Positions 41,886-52,809 of a stretch of 64,000 nt of DNA are shown piece after piece. Below the pieces are notes generated by a model. That model saw nothing but the letters and a program-made list of their open reading frames with translations, had not been told where the DNA came from and did no database searches. This stretch comes from Lactarius indigo (lineage: Eukaryota; Basidiomycota; Agaricomycetes; Russulales; Russulaceae). The stretch covers positions 62,001 through 126,000 of the forward strand of contig JAFKAC010000095.1 in NCBI GenBank assembly GCA_025766275.1, given 5' to 3'. The translations under genes and the position numbers were made by a program. Within the stretch, counting starts at the first letter, position 1; each line of letters starts with the position of its first letter.

Positions 41886-44800
41886 TCAGAATGTCAGCCA
41901 ATGATCAGTGATGGCTTATATGATTGATACCCCCAACCGATGGTGAGAATCTCAAATACTTGATACTCAGCCGGTGCCAGCCAATGGCAGAGATTCCACC
42001 ACAATTGATAGTCCAACCAACATCAGGTGGGAGTTCCAACTAACTCCGGACCACTGTGGACTTTGGAATTGCAGTTTTAAGCAAGTATATATGTACAGTT
42101 CATTCAATTGCATATGGCAATGATCAGGCATATGGGAACAGTGAATTAATCCACTTAGATATGTGTGGAAAGGTGCAAGTATATCAGAAGCTTTTATAAT
42201 TGCAGGAATGTCCGATAAAATGAATAAAGCATTATCAATGCATGTGAGGACAATGGAATAGAACAGAACATCTGATTGTATGAATACAGTGGTCATAATA
42301 ATGGTGAACATCCAATATGGTGAGAAACATCTGATAAAATGAATGGAGCATCATCCATGCATATGAGAACACTGAGACATTAACATAATGGTGTTGGACA
42401 TCCCCACAATAGTATGGGACATCCCTACAATGGTATTGAATGTCCTTACAATGTGCAGGACATATTGACAGAATGTGGGATATCCTGATGGATGATGTTG
42501 GACATCCCCATAATGGCATAGGACATCCCTACAATGGTGTTGGATGTCCTGACAGATAGTGTGGGACATCCCCACAATGATATTGAAGGTCCATACAATG
42601 ATAGGGGACATCCAAACAATATTAGAAACCCCTACAATGATGTAGGATTCCAAAGGAGATCCTCACAATGGTGTAGGACATCCCCATAATGGTGTTGGAT
42701 ATCTCTGCAATGGTGTTGGATGTCCTGACATATAGTATGGGACATCTAAACAAGGTATGGGACATCTTAACAATGGTGTCAGACATCCCCACAATAACAT
42801 AGCACATTCTGACAAATGGGGATGGATGTCCCTGTAATGATGTAGGACATCCTTATAATGCCAGTGGTGTGGGACATCCTTACAATTATGTAGGACATGT
42901 TCATTGATGATGTGGGATATCCTCACAATGGCATGAGACATCCCTATAATGGTGTGGGACATCCTAACAATGATGCTGGACATGTTTACAGAATGTGGGA
43001 TATCCTGATGGATGATGTTGGACATCCCCATAGTGGTGTAGGACATCCCCACAATAGTATTGGAGGTCCATACAATGATAGAGGACATCCAAACAATGAT
43101 ATTAGGTACCCCTACAATGATGTAGGAGATCCCAAAGGAGATCCTCACAATGGTGTGGGACATCCCTATAATAGCATAGGATATCCTGATAGATGATATA
43201 GGGCATCCCCATAATGGTGTTGGATATTCCTGGAATAGTGTCAGATGTCCCGACATATAGTGTGGGACATCCCCACAATGGTATGGGAGGTTCATACAAT
43301 GATATGGGACATCCTTGTAATGACACATGATGTAGAACATCCCCATAATGGTGTGGGACACCCTCAAAATGTTGTAGGACATGCTGACCCCATTGTCAGG
43401 ATGTTTCACATCATTGTGTGGTTGTCCTACATTATTGTAGAGATATCTGATACCATTGCAGGAATATCCCATATCATTGTCAGGATATCCCATACCACTG
43501 TAGTGGTGTCTCACACCATCTATTGGAATATCCCACACCATTGTTGAGATGTCCTACACTATGGTGTTGATGTCCTATCTCCTATGTCATTGTGGGGATG
43601 TCCCATGCCATCTGTTGTGATGTCCCATATCATTGTGAGGATGTGCCACACCATTATGAGGATGTCCCACCCAATTGTGTGGATATCCTACATTATTGTA
43701 CAGATGTCTGATACCAGTGTGGAAATTTCCAATACCAGTTCCAGGATGTCCCATACCACTGTGGTGATGTCTGACACCATTTGTGGGGATGTCCCACATT
43801 ACTACAGGGACATCCAACACCATTACAGGGATGTCCCATATCATTGTATGAACATCCCATACCATTGTGGGGATGTCCCACACTATATGTCAGGACATCC
43901 AACACCATTCCAGGGATATCCAACACCATTATGGGGATGCCCTATATCATCTGTCAGGATATCCTATGTTGATAAGTGACCCTTGCGCACTTAGCAGCTC
44001 TAATGGACCGGACTTACAGATATGGACTGCTGTAGATTAATTAGGACCGCTTTAGATTAGACTTGATCTGTACAATCTTGGACACCTTGTATTCTCTGAT
44101 CTATGACATCACTGTACCATGACATCATGCGGACTCCTCTAGAACTGTCATTGTACTACGCCTTTGTTCTGTCTTTAGATATATCCTTATTGTGATGTCA
44201 CTATGATATCATCTTAGTCTGGACTTTCTTTGTTCTTACGCTCCTTGTTCTCCATTAGTACATTCCTTTTGTCCACATGTAGAACAACATCTCTTGTACT
44301 ATGTGACTCTATGTTACATCCCTTGTAGTAGTGTCACTCCTGTAAACAGTATAAGTAGTAGGCTTGTACGCTCCTGGTCCACATCAGTTCCTTACTGCTG
44401 TGTGCCAGACAACTATCTTGCTTTACTTGCCTGACTCCCTGTTGCTGCTTCAAGCACTCTAGCATATCTCACCACAGATACCCTTTTCCCCTCTGTGAGT
44501 ATGCCCTTCTACTGTGCTGTTCATCATCCTATGCTATTATAGGGATGTCCCACACCATTGTGAGGATCTCCTTTGGGATCTCCTACATCATTGTAGGGGT
44601 ACCTAATATCATTGTTTGGATGTCCCCTATCATTGTATGGACCTTCAATATCATTGTGGGGATGTCCCACACTATCTGTCAGGACATCCAACACCATTGT
44701 AGGGATGTCCTATGCCATTATGGGGATGTCCAACATCATCCATCAGGATATCCCACATTCTGTCAATATGTCCTGCACATTGTAAGGACATTCAATACCA

Positions 44801-45332
44801 TTGTAAGGATGTCCCATACTATTGTGGGGATGTCCAACACCATTATGTTAATGTCTCAGTGTTCTCATATGCATGGATGATGCTCCATTTATTTTATCAG
44901 ATGTTTCTCACCATATTGGATGTTCACCATTATTATGACCACTGTATTCATACAATCAGATGTTCTGTTCTATTCCATTGTCCTCACATGCATTGATAAT
45001 GCTTTATTCATTTTATCGGACATTCCTGCAATTATAAAAGCTTCTGATATACTTGCACCTTTCCACACATATCTAAGTGGATTAATTCACTGTTCCCATA
45101 TGCCTGATCATTGCCATATGCAATTGAATGAACTGTACATATATACTTGCTTAAAACTGCAATTCCAAAGTCTGCAGTGGTCCAGAGTTAGTTGGAACTC
45201 CTACCTGATGTTGGTTGGACTATCAATTGTGGTGGAATCTCTGCCATTGGCTGGCACCGGCTGAGTATCAAGTATTTGAGATTCTCACCATCGGTTGGGG
45301 GTATCAATCATATAAGCCATCACTGATCATTA
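41886..45332. repeat. Head-to-head GGGATGTCC minisatellite palindrome with tails
   Basis: The left tail (41886-42370, reversed) and right tail (44850-45332, forward) are near-identical and point away from each other. Between them lie about 80 degenerate 30-bp units with GGGATGTCC or its complement. Their orientation switches near 43390, from reversed to forward. LTR-1 splits the forward half. Repeat-derived frames on both strands (10-residue periods such as MSHTIVGMSN) are not genes. Confidence 0.85.
43967..44526 (+). repeat. Solo LTR-1, short form, TSD TCCTA
   Basis: The ends are TGTTGATAAGTGACC and CTGTTCATCA, with exact flanks TCCTA at 43962-43966 and 44527-44531. It interrupts the minisatellite. 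Confidence 0.97.
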
Positions 45333-45588
45333 TGCGAGAATGTGACCTATAGAGGGCCCTTGAGTCACAGAGGATGCAAGGGGACTACAGAGGAGGATAT
45401 AAGACTATATTAATCAAGGTAAAACTCGTTACTCACTTGCAGAGGAGGATATAAGACAAAAGGGACATTTTCCATCCTCTGCAGGATATATAAACCTGAC
45501 TAAGCATATCTAAATAAGGTAACTCAACTTGGAGCAATGTACAGTCACAGAATAGGTGAAAACAGTGACACTTTAGCCACAAATTACA
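45333..45588 (-). repeat. LTR-2, long form, reversed
   Basis: The left end TGCGAGAATGTGACC and right end CCACAAATTACA are degraded LTR-2 ends. In its own orientation it has GTGAGTAACGAG in the intron-like segment. No flanking duplication is seen; the right side abuts an LTR-1 piece. Confidence 0.85.
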
Positions 45589-45783
45589 GGACAAAGGAAG
45601 TACAATGAACAGTCCAGAGTCCATATGATATCACTGTACATGATGTCATAGATAAGATAATGTCTGAGATTGTACAAATCAAGAAATATGTAATCTAAGG
45701 AAGTCCTGTTAATCTTATCTATAGCAATCCATATCTGTATGTCCATTTAGAGCTGCTAAGGGTGCACAGGTTACTTATCAACA
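45589..45783 (-). repeat. LTR-1 left-end fragment, reversed
   Basis: The complement starts TGTTGATAAGTAACC at 45783 and continues through GACATCATGTACAGTGATATC. The remaining two thirds are missing. Confidence 0.85.
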
Positions 45784-46042
45784 AGATCTGCATCAGAATG
45801 CTGCCAGGACTGCCTATAGGATGAGGGCTTAGCTGTGGATGCTACACCCACCTGGATGAGGTCAAGAAGATAAGTAGAGTCATAATCTTCATCTGAAGAG
45901 ACTACTGCTGGGATAGGCTCCCTTGGCTACTTGTAGTAATCTTGAACAGTCTCATTGCTCCAGTGGCCACTCATCTCTAGGACATCTGGAGCACTAGGGA
46001 CAGGAGAGAGGAGGATGGTGATGATGGCAAGCTGGAGGTGTT
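45784..46042 (-). pseudogene. copia-2 fragment between integrase and RT
   Basis: The minus strand reads PDVLEMSGHWSNETVQDYY, then IPAVVSSDEDYDSTYLLDLI. The first part matches the start of the plus-strand copia-2 piece at 39900-39970 (DILEMSGCWSN). It corresponds to the variable linker before copia RT. Confidence 0.6.
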
Positions 46043-46626
46043 TGTTATGATCCAATGCTTTGGACCTCAGTTACAGTATGTCTTCAAGTTGCCCTTCTCC
46101 TTCTGTACTATGCTTTGTTACCAATGGAGCTACTGCTATTAGTGGTGCTGTTCCCCTTGATCTGAATGTCTCATTAACCTGTTTGGCCTCTTTGAGATTG
46201 TGTGGACTTGTGTTTGTGTTGTTTGGAACCTTGTCCTATATAAACCTGTACCATAGACTGTAGGAAGCCAGACTGGCCTTCATTTGCAATCTAGCAACCT
46301 TGCCTTTATACATTATTTGGTGTGACTTTGTCTTATCCCCTCTTCTTGTGCATTCCCTACCTCTGTCCCTAATCAGGACACCCCAAAGTCTTTGCAGTTG
46401 AACTATATCAACATGTTACACCTGTTAGACTCTGTGCACTTGCAAGATAGAGTGTAGAGAAGTGTTACACACTTCAGGCAAGGAGCCCTATTCTTCAGAG
46501 TAGTGCTGTACTTCAGGCCACACCCCCTACCACTTGTATTTCATAGCAATAAGACGATAGATGTCTTCACTTGATACCTGTGTGATTCTGAACCTCTAGA
46601 ACCCACACCCCTGCTAGGGAATAGCA
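46043..46626 (+). repeat. Solo LTR-3, TSD GTGTT
   Basis: The ends are TGTTATGATCCAATGC and GGGAATAGCA, with exact flanks GTGTT at 46038-46042 and 46627-46631. It inserted at the outer edge of the gypsy-D LTR. Confidence 0.95.
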
Positions 46627-46628
46627 GT

Positions 46629-47063
46629 GTTGAAGGCAATGAAGATGAAGGAGGAAGTGAATGATAAATGGATTGAGGTGTTTTGGTTACGTGCAGTGCA
46701 GTAAGGCATATTTGTTGAGTTCGAGTTGAAGTTTCAATCGGAGTACAGATAATGCTGACAATTGGATGGTGGAGCAGTGATGCACAAGATGAGAGGAAAG
46801 ACAATCACAAGTCAGAGATGAGCGATTGTTTGGATTCATTGCTCATGAAGCCAAAGATGTTTATATGAGAGGCTACTGCAGTTGAATACAGTAAGTTGAG
46901 CTTAGAGCTCTGAGTACATGGGATCCTGTCCTTAAGTACTACTGTCATGAGTCACATGGAAACTATGAGAATGTCCTCCAAATTGTACAGAATGATGGGT
47001 CAACAAGTTAGGGAGGATGGAGAAGTATCGAGAAGCAGTGAGAAGAAGTTTAGTGTAACATCA
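46629..47063 (-). repeat. 3' LTR of gypsy-D, about 435 bp
   Basis: On the minus strand it starts TGATGTTACACTAAAC at 47063, right after a polypurine tract, and ends TGCCTTCAACA at about 46629. The left boundary lies inside the LTR-3 target duplication, so it is uncertain by a few bases. Confidence 0.65.
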
Positions 47064-47074
47064 CCCCCTCCTTT
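47064..47074 (-). other. Polypurine tract of gypsy-D
   Basis: AAAGGAGGGGG on the minus strand directly precedes the LTR start TGATGTTACA. Confidence 0.75.
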
Positions 47075-47099
47075 ACATCCAATGTTTGGCACAACAAAT

Positions 47100-48212
47100 T
47101 AAGCAGTCTGCATGGGCTTGCTCTTGGCAGCGGGCTTCATTGACAGATTCCTTGCTAAAAGGTCACAAGTAACATGGTTTAGTGAAAAATCAATGGGTGC
47201 AGGGTACTTTGCAGCCATCTTGACAGTGATGATGAGGTTGATGACATTTGTTGTTGTCATGGCTGTACTTCTTACACAGGCTGCATTGGACAAACATAGT
47301 GCAGTCTTTGGTGTTGTGGGTAGTATGCTGATACCAACGGCAGAGGATTTCACTTTGCTGTTCCTTGACTCCTCTGAAGTGTTCCTGGACTTGTTGGTGT
47401 GTTTTGTCATTCAGTACCCACATTCGGTGATTGCTTGCATTTTGGATGACTTGTTGGAGACAGTGATAGACATTGTTCTATGCAAGGCGTCTTACCAACT
47501 CCTTGAGTTCTCCCATAGTACTGGCAATCTCTTTTCTGAGCTTGTCCAGGACATCATGTTGGCTCTGGAGGTCTTCTGTCATAGTCCAGAAGAGTTGCAC
47601 TTCTGCTTGTACATGCCAGTCCTCCATGATATGAAGGGCTTGGGCAATGTTGGCATGCATCAACATGTTGGGGTCAAAGATGCAGATTTTGTAGGGTTTA
47701 AGTGCAGGGTACCCTCAATTTCTACTGTCAGCCCTCAATGACTCTTCATAGATGTTCTTGTTCCGTCCCATCATACTGTAGATGACAGGGTAGGGTGCGA
47801 ATCATTGATATTTTATGTACTTGGCTCATATTGGATGATGGGTGGTGCTAGTGGAGAGGTTGAAGTTGTAGAAATGTTTGCTATGTGGATGGTTGAAGTG
47901 CCAGTCATCACCAGGATGATCGTTGGGGATCGCAGAGCATTGGGGGGATGGAGTGTGGATTGGTGAGGTGGATGGGAGTACTTTGGCAAGTTGGGCATTC
48001 ATATGTTTGTCTTGTTCTATTTCTTCGATTGTTGGTGGCAGGGGTTTGACGTAGTCAGTAAAGAGGTTGGGATGGAGTATCTGTTGCAGCATAGGGATGT
48101 TGCTCTCAGTGTGGGTGCCTGTACAAACTGCGATCCACGGCTGGGAAACTGCAGTGGCTTCTTGGATGATGTGGGTGTAGCAGAGGGTGAACTGTGATTT
48201 AGTGGATGTCAT
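47100..48212 (-). pseudogene. gypsy-D post-pol ORF with CCHC knuckles
   Basis: It starts MTSTKSQFTLCYTHIIQEAT at 48212 and is open to 47826. After a short gap with stops and a frame change it continues with a segment GRNKNI...GYPALKP that resembles INYDRMNI...GYPFFLND of the gypsy-E ORF. A helical stretch LQSQHDVLDKLRKEIASTMG follows, then two knuckles: CRWYQHTTHNTKDC (second Cys is Tyr) and CSLCKKYSHDNNKC, and CHQPHHHC. It ends just before the polypurine tract. Position and motifs match the ORF at 25534-26956, so this looks like a shared third gene of these chromoviruses. It is broken here. Confidence 0.65.
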
Positions 48213-48229
48213 TGTTAGAATGAGTTGTG

Positions 48230-48657
48230 AGGAATGGTGTTCAGCCTGTTAGTTTGCCTTGGCCTTTATACATTTTTGAAGGTAGAACTGTTTGACCAAG
48301 TCATCTGCATGCATGTTTTCTTTTTCCACCCACTCATTTTCTGATGATGGGAACCCTTTCCATTTGATCAGATACTCCAGCTTCTGACCTTTGCATCATC
48401 TTACGTCTAGGATGGCTTCAACTTCTTGTTCTTGTTCTCCATCAATTAGGTCTGGTGGTGGTGGTGTGAAAGCTGGTCCATAAGCAGTGGTTTCCCAGAA
48501 TGGATAAAGTAAATCAATGTGAAACACATTATGTATCTTCATGGTTTCCAGTAATCATAATTTGTATGCCACTGGGGAGATCTTCTGTTTGATCATGAAT
48601 GGACCATACCATTTCAGGGCTAACTTCACAGATGGTACTGTTACTTTGAGGTTACGC
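48230..48657 (-). pseudogene. gypsy-D pol end with chromodomain
   Basis: It continues the integrase from 61296: VWLDG joins NLKVTVPSVKLALKWYGPF when gypsy-C and one GCGT are removed. The chromodomain reads EQEVEAILDVR-stop-CKGQ, LEYLIKWKGFPSSENEWVE and LVKQFYLQ (about 48440-48260). Two stops are present. Confidence 0.85.
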
Positions 48658-49530
48658 TGATACACCTGGCGTGCCGCTAAGCGTAAATTTTCACATATCT
48701 AAGCTGATACAACAATATGCGGTTGACCGGCCCATCCAGCCCATCTAGTGTATTGCAATCGGTCACTCTTGGCAGTGGGAAGAGCAGCCCATGGTGATAG
48801 ACTGAGATGCCTGAAGATTCTAGCTGCATATGTGAATGATAGCCTACTGCTGCAATCACGGGTGCGGTCCCAGTGCGGGGTATGGGACTGTGCCTGTATT
48901 GGCACAATACATGTGAAAGCCCCGGAAATCGATCAGGGCCAACATGGCGAATAGCAACATACCGGCAACATCCCTAGCTAGAAGACTAGTGGCCTTGCAG
49001 AATCACAGGCACAGCCATGGCACAAATAGGTAAAGCAGCACCTAGGGTTGGTAAGGCGACACCCCAGAGAAGAGCGGATCAAACTGGTGTGGGTTTAAGG
49101 CAGAAGAGTAAGATGGACAGTCAGCAAGGGAAAAGCAGCGAGGTGCGGATTCGGTTGGCGAGCAGCAGCACATAAATAGCTCTATACCACAGATACTACA
49201 GCAGCAACCTTAGGGGAGCCCATAGCAAGTTCATTCTCCTTATATGCTCATATTCTACTATTCGATTATCTACCGCATCAATTCTATTCGATCTTGCAAA
49301 GCACCCGTGTGTGCACATTCGGCTATACTTCAGCTATTTGCAGCCCCACGTTGCGTTAAGACTCCTTCGCTCTCACCTTGGTCAGCTTCGGCTCATTTGG
49401 TCCTGCGTCAGTGCAACTTTGGTTAAAGTCGCCATCAGCTGGATTATCGGTCCTATATTCCTCAACTTCTCAAACCCAATATTATTCCTTTACCAGTCAT
49501 TCTAGCATTTAGCAATGGTTTAGGGTATCA
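48658..49530 (+). repeat. 5' LTR of gypsy-C
   Basis: It starts TGATACACCTGGCGTGCC and ends TTTAGGGTATCA, with inverted TGATAC/GTATCA ends. A TATA-like CATAAATAGC lies near 49170. Confidence 0.95.
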
Positions 49531-49534
49531 TTTC

Positions 49535-49550
49535 TGGTGGCCAACATGGG
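49535..49550 (+). other. Probable primer-binding site of gypsy-C
   Basis: TGGTGGCCAACATGGG begins four bases after the LTR. It starts with TGG, which can pair with a tRNA 3' CCA end. The tRNA was not identified. Confidence 0.5.
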
Positions 49551-49574
49551 GAAGTTGGAATATAGAAGGTTCGC

Positions 49575-52088
49575 ATGCACATAACTAACATACTGCCGAG
49601 AAGGCGAGAACAGCGAAGCCTACTAGAAGAATTAATCGCAGCCAGATATGACCCAACTCAATCAATTCCAGGAAGCTATCCTAGCTCTGAAGACCTAACA
49701 CCCCTTAGCAGCCTTAGTAGCAAACAAAGTGACCCCTTGTCTAGTCACTCAGGACAAGAAGAAACCAATAGTGAAAAGGAAGTCGACCTTATCCTGTCAA
49801 GTCACTCAGTTCCGTTACCTGCACGCCACAGCACAACAACAAGATCAAGAGCGAAAATCCTAGCACAACAACAGCAGGCAGAAGCGTTATTGGCCGAAGA
49901 ACAAGAAGCAGCCACTCAAAGTGTTAACCAACCAGTGAACACCACAGCATCAGCAACAGAAGATAATAACTGGCAGCCTGGCAGCAGTAACTGTTGATAA
50001 GTGACCCGTGTGCACTTAGCGGCTCTAAAGGACTTGCAGATATGGACTGCTTTAGATAAGATATATTGGACCTGTAGATTAGATTATATGATCTGTACAA
50101 TCTCGGACTTCTTGGCTTATCTATGACATCATGTACAATGACATCATGTAGAACACTCTGGACACTTCATTGTACTTCATCCTTTGTTCTCTTTACAGCA
50201 TTATCTTTATTGTGATGTCATTATGATATCATCTTTGTCTGGACTCTCTTTGTTCTAGTTGCCTTGTTCTCTTTTGATACACTCCTTTTGTCCTGTATGT
50301 AGAACAATGCTCCTTGTACTCTGTGACTCTACGTTACCACCCTTGTACTAGTGTCACACCTGTGTATAGTATAAGTAGTAGTGCTTGTACGCTCCTGGTC
50401 CACATCAGTTCTCTCACTGCTGTGTGCCAGACACTATTGCTTTACCCTGCTTGACTCCTGTTGCTGCTTTCCAGCCACCCAGCCTATCTCACCACAGTCC
50501 TCTTAGTCCACTGTGAGTATGCTACCTTTGTGTGCTGTTCATCAGTAACCAGTGAGTGCAATTGGCACCGCCTCAGCAAAGCAACACAGCGATAAACCCC
50601 ACAGTACCCCTGATACACCAGAACCCAACTCAAACACAGGCCGCACCACAACAGGCCCTAAGACTACCACCAGCAAGAATACACCAGCCCGTCCCCACAG
50701 CAGCGGTCAACATCAGAAGAATGCCCCTTGCAGATTTACCCAGAAGAGGTGAATGGTCGGCACCTAGTTTTGATGGCAAGCACCCAGAAGAACTCGGCCG
50801 ATACTTTGCCGAAGTAGAAGCCCTATACAATAGGCATACAGTGACAACCAACGCAGATAAGAAAAGCAGCACACTCAAATACCTTACGACAGCTGCAACC
50901 AAAAGAGTATGGAAGAGAAGTGACGCATTAACGGATGTAACAAAAACATACAAAGAATACAAAGCTGAGATCTACAAACTATACCCTGGATCCTCAGAAG
51001 ATATTCATACTATCCTACATCTGGACACGCTTGTGGGACAGTGCGCTCGCATCGGCATAGTCTCAGAACTGGAACTTGGCGAATACTACTGACAATTCAA
51101 AGTAATCTCCAAATACTTGATTGGCAAAAACAGGATGTCGCAGGCTGAGCAGACCAGAGCATTCATGCGAGGATTATAGCCGGATATGGAGCAACAAGTC
51201 AAGCAAAGGCTGCAGCTAAAAATGCCAGACCACAACCAGCAAGACCCCTACAGATTAGAAGACTTGTACGATGCCGCAAGCTATGTACTCCAGGGCCGAG
51301 CACTGGTCGCAATCTCTAGCATAACTCTGGCAAGCGCGACACTCCCACCAGCAACAGAGATAAAGACAGAGATCCAAACCATGCTTGCAACCATGGTCGT
51401 GACCCTAGGCGAAATGTTTAAAAACGCGCTAGAAATCCAAAATTCAAGCGAGAAGGCCTGAAACGCCAGAAATCCTCGGCCGATAGGGGAACTGACCACC
51501 AAGTGCAACTTCTGTGGAACGCCAGGACAATTCATGCGAGAGTGTGAAGTAGCGGCTGAATATATGCGACTCAGCAAGTGCAAGCATAGTGCAGAAGGGA
51601 AAATTGTGCTACCATCAGGCGCTGTAGTCCCTTGGCATATAACTGGAGCATGGCTGCGTGACCGCATAGACAAATACCACAGGCAAAATCCAGGACAAAT
51701 AGCGGCGGCACAAATGTTACTTGAAATGTCAAGGCCAACGACATCGGCAGAAGCGCAAACAGCCAAAACAGTCCGCTTTGCAGAAGAATGCCCAGAACCA
51801 GGACAAGCAGGCGTATATGCATTCTGAAGAGGCTTCATACCAAGGATGGGCGGAAGAACCAGGACCAGGTTTGAACATATGCCGACTGCCCGCATCCAGC
51901 AAGAGGACTCAGAAGAAGAACAAGAAAGCCAGCCACCTCACAAGGAACAACCGCCACACCTAGAAAAGACAATGGAATCAACAACCGAGGTTGCAGCGAC
52001 CATAAAGGAACATACATCCATTTGCCAGAATGCAAGAAATGGAACCAATTGCCCCAGGACCAACCTCCGCAACAAGTATGGCGAATGA
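49575..52088 (+). pseudogene. gypsy-C gag, interrupted by LTR-1
   Basis: It starts MHITNILPRRREQRSLLEEL and is Ser/Gln/Ala-rich at first. After the LTR-1 insertion the capsid-like part follows (RGEWSAPSFDGKHPEELGRY, FAEVEALYNRHTV, ARIGIVSELELGEYY-stop). A knuckle CNFCGTPGQFMREC has Gln where His is expected. The frame is kept across LTR-1 because LTR plus duplication is 558 bp. Stops at 51090, 51178, 51459 and 51825 are mostly TGA in Arg contexts. It belongs to the gag type common in mushroom Ty3 elements. Confidence 0.8.
49992..50544 (+). repeat. Solo LTR-1, short form, TSD GTAAC
   Basis: The ends are TGTTGATAAGTGACC and CTGTTCATCA, with exact flanks GTAAC at 49987-49991 and 50545-50549. 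It is one of the youngest insertions, lying inside gypsy-C. Confidence 0.98.
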
Positions 52089-52809
52089 CCGCAAAAGCAA
52101 GTGCGCTTATACATCAAATATGGCCATATACAATGAGAAGGCCGCAGGAAAAGTCTACGAAAGAATGATGGAAGCCGAAGTAACCATAACGCAAAGAGAA
52201 TTACTCTCGTTAGCACCAGAACTGCAGGCCCAAGTCAACGAAGTAACGACAAAGTGCTGCATCGCTCACGTCAATGCCCAAGAAAGCGTAGAAGACATTA
52301 CCAAGGAAGAGCCGAAGCGATCAACAGAATCACATATGCCAGCGGCATTCTCAATTGCCAAGCACACTCCGCCAGCCGATGCGACAATAATAGCCGACCC
52401 ATATGAGGCGTTACTAAAGGCACGAACAGCCGATGATCATGGATCGCAAAATATGATCGAGGTAGTGACCAAATCAAATGCCCTACGCGCGATCTTACCG
52501 GTAGTTGATGGATCAGAAAAGATAGAAGCCATCCTAGATCCCAGCTGCCAAATAGTCGCGATGTCAGAAGAAGTGTGCAATGCACTGGCGATCCCTTATG
52601 ACCCAAGCATATGGCTCAACATGATCTCGGTGAACGGCAGTGTAGATCAATTGCTAGGACTGGCACGCAACATACCATTCCACGTTGGCGAGATAACCCT
52701 CTATTTACAAGTTCACATATTGTGCTCACCAGCCTATGATATACTACTTGGGTGGCCATTCGACATACTGACCCAATCCGTGGTGCACAACTACTGGAAC
52801 GAAGACTAG
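52030..52809 (+). pseudogene. gypsy-C protease region
   Basis: This frame overlaps gag by 59 bases in another phase. It has YERMMEAEVTITQRELLSLA, a DUF4100-like signature that precedes protease in this lineage, then KIEAILDPSCQIVAMSEEVC, where the catalytic DSG has become DPS, and YDILLGWPFDILTQ. It ends at a TAG. The changed active site and stop suggest loss of function in this copy. Confidence 0.7.

Noticed and set aside
42235..44996. CRISPR-like array of about 30-bp repeats
   Set aside because: Units are degenerate, head to tail with no unique spacers, and the sequence is eukaryotic with no cas genes.
47112..47741. 209-residue plus-strand frame
   Set aside because: It is the antisense shadow of the gypsy-D CCHC ORF, which has knuckle motifs and the right position.
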